Source: Faecalicatena fissicatena
GTDB lineage: Bacteria; Bacillota; Clostridia; Lachnospirales; Lachnospiraceae
Direction: 5' to 3'
Length of the DNA stretch: 47,019 bases
NCBI GenBank assembly: GCA_001028025.1
Contig: LDAQ01000129.1
Span: 1 to 47,019, forward strand
Shown: positions 36,114 to 43,650 of the stretch, piece after piece
How positions within the stretch are numbered: the first letter of the stretch is position 1
Layout: each line of letters begins with the position of its first letter
Notes under the pieces: generated by a model
Seen by the model: only the letters and a program-made list of their open reading frames with translations
Databases searched by the model: none
What the model was told of the DNA's origin: nothing
Program-made: the position numbers and the translations under genes

Positions 36114-37628
36114 TCAGACCATCTGTACCGCAAGCCGCTCTTCAGTAAATGTATCTCTTGAGAATTCTCCCGACACCTTGCCCCGTCTGAAGCAGTATAC
36201 CCTGTCGCTCATTCCGATCAGCTCCGGGAGCTCATCAGAAATCAGTAAAATTCCTTTTCCCTGATTCTTTAAATCTTCCAGTATTTTATAAATCTCATAT
36301 TTAGCGCCTACATCTACTCCTCTTGTAGGAGAGTTTACAATCAGGAACTCGGATTCATTAACCACCCACTTGGAGATTGCCACTTTCTGTCTGTTTCCCC
36401 CGCTCAGGTCGGATACCGGTGTCGCCTCTGAAGGAGTCTTGATCAGGAACTTCTTTATTGACTCAACTGCAATCTCTTTTTCTTTTTTGTGGTTTATGAC
36501 TGCATGCTTGCTGACGTTCTTCATATTGCTCGCAGAAATATTCATTGTGGAATCATAAATCAGGAACAGTCCTTCTTTATCCCGGTCTTTTGGTATATAT
36601 CCAATGCCGTTTTGCATTGCTTCCAGCGGAGAATGTACCTTGACGGGCTTTCCTTTAAAATAAATCTCGCCCCGTTCGGTCTGGTCATATCCGAATAATG
36701 CTTTTCCAAAACTCTCCGAACCGCATCCTCCGATTCCGGCGATACCGACGACTTCTCCTGCATGGATCTGGATATTGATATCTTCAAATTCTCCCGCCCT
36801 TGTCAATCCTTTTGTCTCCAGAAGCACGTCACCGATCGAGCTGTTGTCCTCGCTTCTGTAGATTGCATCCGATACATCACGGCCTACCATGTTCTGGATA
36901 ATCAGATCCGGTGAAACCGACTCGTTCACTTCCATTTTAGTGATCAGCTTTCCATCCCTCAGTATGCTGACTCTGTCGCAGAGGTCATACACCTCTTCTA
37001 TAAAGTGTGATATGTAGATAATTGCACATCCATTATCCCGCTGCTCCCGAAGCAGCTGATACAGATTTTCCACAGAACTTTTGGAGATAGCCGCCGATGT
37101 CTCGTCTACAAGCAGTACTTTCGGATTCGTCGAAAGTGCCCGCGCAATCTCTACCTGTTTTGTCTCCTCAAAGCCCAGATCTGACAGCAGATCCGTCGGT
37201 TTGATATGGTCATATTTAAATCTGTGCAGGATCTCTTCTGCCGCTGCATACTGTTTTTTCCAGTCGATCAGTCCGGCTTTGTTCGTAAACCTCTTGTCCT
37301 GCCCCAGAAATATATTCTCAGCAACAGTCAGGTTGTTGGCAAAGTTCGGCTGCTGCATGATAATCGCCAGCCCTGCCGATTCCGCATCATGGACGTTTTT
37401 GGGGTTATAGGGTTCCCCGAAAAGTTCCATCTCACCGTCCGTCTTGTCATAAATACCCATCAGGATCTGAAATGTTGTAGACTTACCAGCACCGTTCTCC
37501 CCGACCAGACCGTGAATCTCGCCCTCTTTGATCTCAATCGTGTCATCGTCGCCCCAGTCCAGCGCCTTTGTTCCCGGGAAATACTTTTTAATACCGCGCA
37601 GGACAACCGCATTTCTTTTTTCTGCCAA
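36114..37628 (-). CDS. Ribose-type ABC transporter double ATPase
   Basis: Two ATPase domains in one chain: the first with GENGAGKST, the second with a degenerate P-loop (IGGCGSESFG) as in RbsA/MglA, and a signature LSGGNRQKV. I place the start at TTG 37628 because AGGAGG lies 7-8 bases before it; the frame is open to 37670, but that lies inside an intercistronic hairpin. This gives 504 aa. It serves the two binding proteins and the single permease of the island. Confidence 0.92.
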   Translation of the reverse strand: MAEKRNAVVLRGIKKYFPGTKALDWGDDDTIEIKEGEIHGLVGENGAGKSTTFQILMGIYDKTDGEMELFGEPYNPKNVHDAESAGLAIIMQQPNFANNLTVAENIFLGQDKRFTNKAGLIDWKKQYAAAEEILHRFKYDHIKPTDLLSDLGFEETKQVEIARALSTNPKVLLVDETSAAISKSSVENLYQLLREQRDNGCAIIYISHFIEEVYDLCDRVSILRDGKLITKMEVNESVSPDLIIQNMVGRDVSDAIYRSEDNSSIGDVLLETKGLTRAGEFEDINIQIHAGEVVGIAGIGGCGSESFGKALFGYDQTERGEIYFKGKPVKVHSPLEAMQNGIGYIPKDRDKEGLFLIYDSTMNISASNMKNVSKHAVINHKKEKEIAVESIKKFLIKTPSEATPVSDLSGGNRQKVAISKWVVNESEFLIVNSPTRGVDVGAKYEIYKILEDLKNQGKGILLISDELPELIGMSDRVYCFRRGKVSGEFSRDTFTEERLAVQMV

Positions 37629-37655
37629 TGTTTTTCCTCCTTCCAGTTTAAAACG

Positions 37656-37683
37656 CTCCTCCCCCGGCACCGTGCCGGAGGAG
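37656..37683 (-). terminator. Attenuating hairpin between binding-protein and ATPase genes
   Basis: CTCCTC...CCGGCAC pairs with GTGCCGGAGGAG around one base, followed on the minus strand by CGTTTT. Such hairpins commonly keep the binding-protein mRNA more abundant than the downstream transporter genes. Confidence 0.6.
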
Positions 37684-37696
37684 TAAATATTAGCTG

Positions 37697-38767
37697 TTAC
37701 TCAAGTGTCAGGTTGAAGTTATATTCTACATCCGGGTTTTCTGCCCTGCTGGCACCTGCCCAGTCATAAGACTGCTCTTTATCAAGGAACTGCTCTTTAA
37801 ATTCGCCTACGTTTGTCTGGTCAACACGCAGCAGACTCATCTGAACCTTCTCTTCGCCGTTATATTCCACGCCTTTTGCAGCATCGTATGCCACAACTGC
37901 GCCAAATCCGGCTTCCATATAGTGGCCTCCGGTTGAGAACCAGAGTTCTTTCGCTTCCATGGACTCTACAGAATTGCTGAGCAGATCCATGCCGCCGACT
38001 TTAATCTTTTCCAGCTTACCTTCTTCTTTTACTACGTTTACTGTGGCAAGGGCCATAGAATCATTAAAGCACCATACTCCGTCTACCTCGGGATGTGCCT
38101 GATATAAGTTGCGGAACGCCTTGTCTCCATCATCCCATGTATCTCCCGCATACTCATACTGTAAAAGCTCCACATCCGGATTCTCCTTCAATGCCTTGTC
38201 AAGACCTGCTTTCCTGCCTTCTCCTACGGAAGTTCCCTGTACGCCTCCCACACCAAGAAGCTTTTTACATCCGGAATCTATGAGTGACATCGCGATGTCA
38301 TATCCTGCCTGCTCATCATCCGGTCCGATAAAGCATACATAATCTTCTCCAGCCTTCAGATCATCTCCCGGCCACCGGTCTATAATAACAACCGGAATGT
38401 CTGCCGCTTTGCATGCCGCAGTAATTCCTGCGCATACCGATGCATCCTGCGGTGCCAGAACAAGAGCATTGATTCCGGAAGAAATCATACTGTCAACATC
38501 GGAAATCTGTTCGGCCTGGTCATAATCACAGTCGTCGGCAATCAGCTTAAATCCCAGTGCTTCGGCGGCCTGCTTTGCGGAGTTCAGAGCATTGGAACCC
38601 CAGAATTCATTATTGGAACCCGGGAAAGAATAGCCGATCGTTATCTCTGCATCGGCATTACCGCCGCCTTTGTCCGCACTTCCTGAATCAGACGCCTTTT
38701 CACATCCCGCGAGTCCAAACACCATACAACCTGCCAATACCATTGTTAATACTTTTTCCATATTCAT
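37697..38767 (-). CDS. Sugar or cyclitol substrate-binding lipoprotein, first paralogue
   Basis: The 356-aa RbsB/IbpA-like lipoprotein has a short signal (MNMEKVLTMVLAGCMVFG) with lipobox LAGC, then a binding-protein fold with ITIGYSFPGSNNEFWG, VVIIDRWPGDDLKAGEDY and the ELWFSTGGHY block. It heads the operon of ATPase, permease, rpiB and aldolase. It is highly similar to the protein at 28027-29121, including identical stretches around the presumed ligand pocket, so both probably bind related compounds. Confidence 0.92.
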   Translation of the reverse strand: MNMEKVLTMVLAGCMVFGLAGCEKASDSGSADKGGGNADAEITIGYSFPGSNNEFWGSNALNSAKQAAEALGFKLIADDCDYDQAEQISDVDSMISSGINALVLAPQDASVCAGITAACKAADIPVVIIDRWPGDDLKAGEDYVCFIGPDDEQAGYDIAMSLIDSGCKKLLGVGGVQGTSVGEGRKAGLDKALKENPDVELLQYEYAGDTWDDGDKAFRNLYQAHPEVDGVWCFNDSMALATVNVVKEEGKLEKIKVGGMDLLSNSVESMEAKELWFSTGGHYMEAGFGAVVAYDAAKGVEYNGEEKVQMSLLRVDQTNVGEFKEQFLDKEQSYDWAGASRAENPDVEYNFNLTLE

Positions 38768-38901
38768 CTTCCTGTTTCCTCCTCCATGTCTCTTGAATAT
38801 TGGATCTTTTTCTCCGCTGCCCGGCGGTATTGATATGATTCTTCTGTTATCCAGAATACATTCCTTCCGAACCCGATATCCCCGCCATAAGTTCTAGATA
38901 A

Positions 38902-39000
38902 AGTTATCGTTAAAGTAAGTTAGGTAAAAAATATAACGTTTACTTTAACGTTAACTTCTTATCTGATTAAGATTTTACGCGCAACCCCCTAAAAAGTCAA
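38902..39000 (-). promoter_or_regulatory. Promoter and three operators of the transporter operon
   Basis: On the minus strand TTGACT (38995-39000) and TAAAAT (38972-38977) are 17 bases apart. Downstream come operators centred at 38949/38950 (CTTTAACGTTAACTT), 38937/38938 and 38908/38909 (AGTTATCGTTAAAG). The stretch from -10 to the second operator is nearly identical to the promoter before ino1 at 43009-43080. Region 39001-39201 shows no gene. Confidence 0.75.
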
Positions 39001-39201
39001 TTGTCATTTTTCCACAAATAGGGGAATATAAATTTATCTATTTCTCCCAATTGCCAAATGTGCAGAAGTGTGAAATCTCCACCTGTAAATCGGGAGATAT
39101 TCTTAACAACGACGCGGCGGCTGTGTTTGATAATAAATCTGAAGTGGTTCCAGTTTTATTATCATTTCCGCCGTACTTCTGCTCCTATCCTATCCCGCAG
39201 A

Positions 39202-39870
39202 TTAATTGCCGCTGTCCCTGGCTGCAATCACGTCCTTCGCTTCGGTAAGCGAACGGACAACACACAGCGTCATCTCCCGGTATTCTTCTTCCGGTTCCTT
39301 CATATCCGGAACACAGATCACATCAATCCCTGCCCGAAATGCTGCCAGTACACCCATCTCAGAGTCCTCAACCACATAGGTTTCTTCCGGCTCTACGGCA
39401 AGCTTTCTGCACCCTTTCAGAAAGATATCGGGGTTGGGCTTTCCCTGGGCCACTTCATTTCCGCAGATAATGTCATTGAAGTATTCTTCTATTCCGGCGT
39501 ATTTTAAGATCCGCTCTACCCGGTCCCGGTCGCTGGATGTGGCAACCATCGTCCTGTAGCCGTGTTCCTTCGTATACTTCAGAAGATTCATCAGCCCCGG
39601 CTTGACCGGGACGCCTTTTGTGGAAAACTGCAGATCCATATTGTGATGCACACTTTGGATAATCTCCTCCATCGGAAATGAATCACCAAAATGTTCCTGC
39701 ATCATCTTCCTCACAGCGGCCATCGGGTGCCCCAGCATCTGCATATAAAAATCTAGCGTCATCTCATACCCTCTGAGGCGGCACTCTCTCTGATATCCTT
39801 CCCATGTCACTCTTTCACTGTCAATCATCAGCCCGTCCATGTCAAAAATCACTGCTTTTTTCTTAATCAT
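39202..39870 (-). CDS. HAD-superfamily sugar phosphatase or beta-phosphoglucomutase-like protein
   Basis: The 222-aa protein has the four HAD motifs: FDMDGLMIDS (nucleophile and acid Asp), VATSSD, the Lys in GKPNPDIF and VEDSEMGVLAAFRAG. The helical cap between motifs 1 and 2 is of the beta-PGM/YniC type. It is last in the ino1-pfkB-SIS-HAD series, separated from SIS by a long hairpin. It could dephosphorylate an inositol or sugar phosphate; substrate unknown. Confidence 0.88.
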   Translation of the reverse strand: MIKKKAVIFDMDGLMIDSERVTWEGYQRECRLRGYEMTLDFYMQMLGHPMAAVRKMMQEHFGDSFPMEEIIQSVHHNMDLQFSTKGVPVKPGLMNLLKYTKEHGYRTMVATSSDRDRVERILKYAGIEEYFNDIICGNEVAQGKPNPDIFLKGCRKLAVEPEETYVVEDSEMGVLAAFRAGIDVICVPDMKEPEEEYREMTLCVVRSLTEAKDVIAARDSGN

Positions 39871-39915
39871 ACTACGTCTCCTTCAACCATCTCATCCGGC
39901 ATCTGCAATGCGAAC

Positions 39916-39974
39916 AATCCTCTGGCTTATTCTAGTACATTGCTTTTTTTCGATGTACTATATGCCAGAGGATT
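39916..39974 (-). terminator. Nested hairpin between SIS and HAD genes
   Basis: AATCCTCTGGC (39916-39926) pairs with GCCAGAGGATT (39964-39974); inside, TAGTACAT and ATGTACTA pair around an A/T-rich loop. No T-run follows on the minus strand. It resembles the terminator at 33661-33703 in its GCCAGAG core. Confidence 0.5.
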
Positions 39975-40019
39975 ATATTGCGAACCAAGTTTTCCTGATG
40001 AGCCTGGTATATTATTATT

Positions 40020-40649
40020 TTACTTTCCAACCTTCTCCTGGTATTCTTTGATCAGCTGCTGGCCCAGCGCTCCGCCCGGATGGCTCAGGGCAAAGTTCTC
40101 CCGTTTGAAGTCCTTGATCTCTGATACTACCGTTGCAAGTGCATCTCCCGCTGCCAGTGCTGCCGTTGAGCTGGATGTAGGCGCGAGTCCCATATGGTCT
40201 ACTTCCTGTCCGGCATTGACCAGGATTGCGATATCTGTCTGCTGTGCCAGAGGTGACTGTTTGTCTTTTGTGATAGAAACAGTCTTTGCGCCTATGATCT
40301 TCAGAGGCGGAAGCATGTTTAATATTTCCTGTGATTTTCCGCTGTTTGATATCATAATCACAACATCATCTTTCGTAATCATTCCCATGTCCCCGTGCAG
40401 TGATTCGCAGCTGTGCACGAAATATGCCGGTACACCAAGACTTGCAAAAGATGCCGCTATTTTCTTACCGATATGTCCTGTTTTTCCTAGTCCTGTAAGG
40501 ATCACCCTCCCTTTGCATTCCAGAATTGCTTTGATCGTCTCTGCATAAGCTTCATCCACTTCATCAGAAACTACTTTCAAAGCCTCTGACTCCGCTAATA
40601 TTTTTTCTTTTGCCTTATTCATAAGTTCCGCATCTGTATAACTTTTCAT
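40020..40649 (-). CDS. SIS-domain sugar-phosphate isomerase (KpsF/GutQ-like, no CBS)
   Basis: Start at 40649 has GAGGAGG upstream and gives 209 aa. The SIS domain shows GRVILTGLGKTGHIGKKIA, HGDMGMITKDDVVIMISNSG and a C-terminal FALSHPGGALGQQL, the pattern of arabinose-5-phosphate isomerases, but without the tandem CBS domains of the 320-aa KdsD/KpsF enzymes. Shorter homologues occur in catabolic operons. It follows pfkB across a perfect-looking hairpin. Confidence 0.87.
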   Translation of the reverse strand: MKSYTDAELMNKAKEKILAESEALKVVSDEVDEAYAETIKAILECKGRVILTGLGKTGHIGKKIAASFASLGVPAYFVHSCESLHGDMGMITKDDVVIMISNSGKSQEILNMLPPLKIIGAKTVSITKDKQSPLAQQTDIAILVNAGQEVDHMGLAPTSSSTAALAAGDALATVVSEIKDFKRENFALSHPGGALGQQLIKEYQEKVGK

Positions 40650-40682
40650 TGCATATTCCTCCTCTTTCAATCATCAGACAAC

Positions 40683-40716
40683 GTTACTGTTTACAGGCAG
40701 GCCTGTAAACGGTAAC
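40683..40716 (-). repeat. Intercistronic hairpin between pfkB and SIS
   Basis: GTTACTGTTTACAGGC (40683-40698) pairs with GCCTGTAAACGGTAAC (40701-40716) with a single mismatch and a 2-base centre. No T-run follows. It probably shapes mRNA stability between the two genes. Confidence 0.6.
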
Positions 40717-40745
40717 CAGACAACAACTTCACAGCTTCCTGTTCT

Positions 40746-41669
40746 TTATTCTCCTGTTGCAATACGTTTCTGTACCTTTTCCTTAGCCGGCATACGTCCG
40801 AATGTACATCCGCCTGATCTCTGAATGACCAGAGATGCAGTTGCATTTCCGTTCAATGCGGCCTTGTACATATCCTGTTCTTTTACGTAAGATGCCATAA
40901 ATCCCGCGCCAAATGAGTCTCCGGCGCCTGTAAAGTCAAGGCTTCCGTCTTCCACTTCGCTCTTAGCCACAAACGGTTCTATGTAAACGATCTCTTTACT
41001 GCCTTCCTTGAACAGTACCCCCTTGCCGCCAAGTGTTACAACCACATTCTTCGCGCCTGAATCTACCAGGTATTTTACAGCCTCTTCCGCTGTTCTTCCC
41101 GGTATAATGGACTGCAGATCCTCTTCGCTGGCCTTGATAATCGTACTGTTTTTACACAGGGTGTCTATTACCATTCTTCCATAAGCCTCTTCTACGGAAT
41201 GGCGGATATCGCTTGTGGCGCCGCCGTAACCGCCCAGATCAACAAAGACTGTTTTGTTTCTCTCGTGAAGCTTTTTCACCAGATCCAATTCTACTTCATA
41301 ATTCATCGGACAGATTTTAAAATAGTCTGCATTCAGATAATCTTCATGAATGTCTTCAAAAACGATATTTGGAGCCGCCTTCTGATACTCTACGTATTTG
41401 GTGCCGTCTTCTCTGTATACAAGCAGATTCGTAGTCGTGTACTCATAAGGCAGAATGCCCCTTCTGTCCAGAACATCTATCTCTGAAATAATGCCTTCCA
41501 TGTCATTGCCATAATATGTGACGATTCCCACATTTCTTCCCTGTGCAGCCATAACAAGGCTTGAATATGCCGCCGGGCTTCCCAGGACAGGACCGATGGT
41601 TCTGTTTGGGAACTGTATGGTTTCTTTTATAATTGTACCAATTACAACGATATCTAATTTATTTTCCAT
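40746..41669 (-). CDS. PfkB-family carbohydrate or cyclitol kinase, copy 1
   Basis: The 307-aa ribokinase-fold protein shows GPVLGSPAAYSSLVM, a FVDLGGYGGATSD segment and the catalytic GAGDSFGAGF motif. The residue before it is atypical for fructokinases (LDFTGAGD). PfkB members beside Ino1 in archaea include myo-inositol 3-kinase. Its location after ino1 and before SIS, and a diverged second copy at 45085-46008, suggest phosphorylation of the imported compound. Confidence 0.88.
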   Translation of the reverse strand: MENKLDIVVIGTIIKETIQFPNRTIGPVLGSPAAYSSLVMAAQGRNVGIVTYYGNDMEGIISEIDVLDRRGILPYEYTTTNLLVYREDGTKYVEYQKAAPNIVFEDIHEDYLNADYFKICPMNYEVELDLVKKLHERNKTVFVDLGGYGGATSDIRHSVEEAYGRMVIDTLCKNSTIIKASEEDLQSIIPGRTAEEAVKYLVDSGAKNVVVTLGGKGVLFKEGSKEIVYIEPFVAKSEVEDGSLDFTGAGDSFGAGFMASYVKEQDMYKAALNGNATASLVIQRSGGCTFGRMPAKEKVQKRIATGE

Positions 41670-41733
41670 TTTTCATCCCTGCCTATCTGTAAGTTTAGTT
41701 TAATTACTAGTACAACGAATAATAATTAACTTT

Positions 41734-41843
41734 CTGTTATGCTGACCTAAATTTCCGATAGCACTACTCCACAAGCCTCAGCGTAGCCCGCTACGCCTAC
41801 GTTTGTGAAGCAGCACTCTCGAAAATTTATCTCAGCATAACAG
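41734..41843 (-). repeat. Long imperfect hairpin between ino1 and pfkB
   Basis: CTGTTATGCTGA (41734-41745) pairs with TCAGCATAACAG (41832-41843). Further pairing follows inward (AAATTT/AAATTT, CACAA/TTGTG) to an apical GCGTAG-CCCG-CTACGC hairpin. Total about 110 bases with several bulges. It lacks the box and two-hairpin tip of the larger family. It lies just after the ino1 stop inside the operon. Confidence 0.65.
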
Positions 41844-41847
41844 CAAG

Positions 41848-42936
41848 TTACTTATTTTTCGTTATACCAGCAATAAAGTCTTCGAGCATAGCACGGCACT
41901 GGTCATCCGGATGCTGTACCGGCGGGTGCTTCATGAAGTAGGAACTTGGCTCTTCGATTGCGCCTGCAAGTCCTCTGTCTTTTGCCAGCATGCAGCATCT
42001 GACAGCGTCAACGCTGATTCCGCCTGAGTTCGGGCTGTCGATAACGTCCAGTTTCAGGTTCAGATTGACAGGAGCTCCACCGAACTTCTGGCCTTCGATA
42101 CAGATAATAGCGGTCTTCTGGTCATCCTGGTTGTCAACAAAAGCAAATCCAGGAGCAATCGGAACATCATGTTTCAGGATACTCGCAATGGCGTCATGTT
42201 TTGTCACATGCTTTGTCTCGCCGCGCATAACCAGGTTGATAAAATCTGTATTACCAGCATAGTTGAGCTGATAGGACTTTGTAATCTTAATTCCTCTGTC
42301 CTCGAACAGTTTTGCAAGCGCTCTGTGGACAATCGTTGCTCCCAGCTGGCTCTTCCAGTCATCCCCGATCACCGGGATTCCCGCTTTCTTACATTTATCA
42401 GAGATTTCCGGTGTGCTGGCAATCAGCTCAGGAATTCCGTTAACAACACCACATCCGGCTTCACATGCTGCATCCACATAAAATCTTGCCGCATCATGTG
42501 ATCCCGTAGGAAGGTTGATGAGAATCACATCAACTTTATAATCTTTCAGTGCTTTTACTACGTCTACCGGCTCCTGTGAGTCATCGATTGTAAAATAGTC
42601 TTTGCCATAGTAGTGCTGCAGATGATCCGGTGCCCCGTCCAGAACCGGTCCTTTTAACACAGGTGCCCCAAGGTTCGGAACATCACAAATCTTATATGTA
42701 CAGTTTGGTTTCTCCAGAATTGCTTCACTGACATCCTTGCCAACCTTCTTGGAATCAATGTCAAATCCCACAACAACCTCGATGTCAGAAGGAACATATC
42801 CCCCCAGGTTATAATGCATAAGTCCGCCGATTTCTTCTGCAATCTCCGGTGTCTTATAAAACTCGATTCCCTGAACAAGAGAGCATGCACAGTTCCCTAC
42901 TCCCACAAGTGCCAGTCTGATTTTTTTCTCTGCCAT
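41848..42936 (-). CDS. ino1: Inositol-3-phosphate synthase (Ino1), copy 1
   Basis: Ino1 converts glucose 6-phosphate to myo-inositol phosphate with tightly bound NAD. The 362-aa protein is of the short prokaryotic type: Rossmann start ALVGVGNCACSLVQG, GDDWKSQLGATIVHR with the catalytic Lys region, SYQLNYAGNTDF, LKLDVIDSPNSGG and SSYFMKHPPVQ. AGGAGG precedes the ATG. It is first in an operon with a PfkB kinase, a SIS isomerase and a HAD phosphatase, under a promoter with three LacI-type operators. A second copy faces away at 46510. Confidence 0.92.
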   Translation of the reverse strand: MAEKKIRLALVGVGNCACSLVQGIEFYKTPEIAEEIGGLMHYNLGGYVPSDIEVVVGFDIDSKKVGKDVSEAILEKPNCTYKICDVPNLGAPVLKGPVLDGAPDHLQHYYGKDYFTIDDSQEPVDVVKALKDYKVDVILINLPTGSHDAARFYVDAACEAGCGVVNGIPELIASTPEISDKCKKAGIPVIGDDWKSQLGATIVHRALAKLFEDRGIKITKSYQLNYAGNTDFINLVMRGETKHVTKHDAIASILKHDVPIAPGFAFVDNQDDQKTAIICIEGQKFGGAPVNLNLKLDVIDSPNSGGISVDAVRCCMLAKDRGLAGAIEEPSSYFMKHPPVQHPDDQCRAMLEDFIAGITKNK

Positions 42937-42982
42937 AGTTTTTTCCTCCTAAAATGTTGTAATAAATTACAGTTACCGATAA

Positions 42983-43080
42983 AGTTAACGTTAAAGTTTT
43001 TGAGCAAAAAATATAACGTTTACTTTAACGTTAACTTCTTATCTGATTCAAATTTTAACCGCAAAGATAACAAAAGTCAA
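42983..43080 (-). promoter_or_regulatory. Promoter and three operators of ino1 copy 1
   Basis: On the minus strand TTGACT (43075-43080) and TAAAAT (43052-43057) are 17 bases apart. Operators are centred at 43029/43030 (CTTTAACGTTAACTT), 43017/43018 and 42989/42990 (AGTTAACGTTAAAG). All lie downstream of the -10, as expected for roadblock repression. Confidence 0.78.
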
Positions 43081-43132
43081 TAGTCACATTTTCACAAATA
43101 CGGCTGATGATATTTATTACTTTCTGCTAAAT

Positions 43133-43498
43133 GGGGGCGCCAGGCGGACTGTAAGCCGCAGACCTTCCTGCCTGTAAGGGCGGTTTAAAATCCTGGTCGC
43201 TTGACGAAGAAGTTCTAATAGAGCCAGGGGCGCCCAGAAGGGCACATCCGACATGCGGCCAGAAAGCCTGATGCTTTCTGGCCTTAGGCCGGAATGAAAA
43301 TTGATTTGGAAAATCAATTTTCATCCCTTCTGGGCGCCCCTGGCTCTATAAGAACTTCTAATCGTCCGCTTTAAGGAGTTTTAAACCGCCCTTACAGGCA
43401 GGAAGGTCTGTGGCTTACAGTCCGCCTGGCTGGGTTCATCCAGTCGGTAGGTAAGTACTAATTCCCCGGCTGGGGGCTCAGACCGGGGCTGCGGATGG
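43133..43498 (-). repeat. Long-hairpin element, copy D
   Basis: Minus orientation. The 5' domain starts at ATCCGCAGCCCCGGTC (about 43480-43495) and ends with the box ACCGACTGGATGAACCC. The stem spans 43139-43430: outer arms of ~47 bp, a mid-stem internal loop near 43191-43209 and 43360-43380, and inner arms of ~30 bp. The tip has hairpin 1 (43294-43324) and hairpin 2 (43248-43292) with CTAAG/CGCAT internal loop and ATCA loop. GCGCCCCC follows the stem. It sits head-to-head with copy E. Confidence 0.8.
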
Positions 43499-43650
43499 AT
43501 ATTCACTATGCGTAGCTCTCATCTTTCTGTAGGTATTAATTATTTTTATTGCTGGGCCTATGATATTTGTTTTAGGCTAAAAAATGGAGGCCTCACAGGA
43601 AGCTTACGAATCACCTCTCCCCAGATCACCACTCCCGCACAGCCATTCCC
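43499..43650. other. Spacer between head-to-head hairpin elements D and E
   Basis: About 150 bases of mostly AT-rich sequence separate the 5' ends of the two divergent elements. It includes GCCTA...TAGGC (43556-43577) around an AT-rich loop. If the elements are transcribed, both promoters would have to lie here or inside the 5' domains; I could not identify a convincing -35/-10 pair. Confidence 0.4.
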
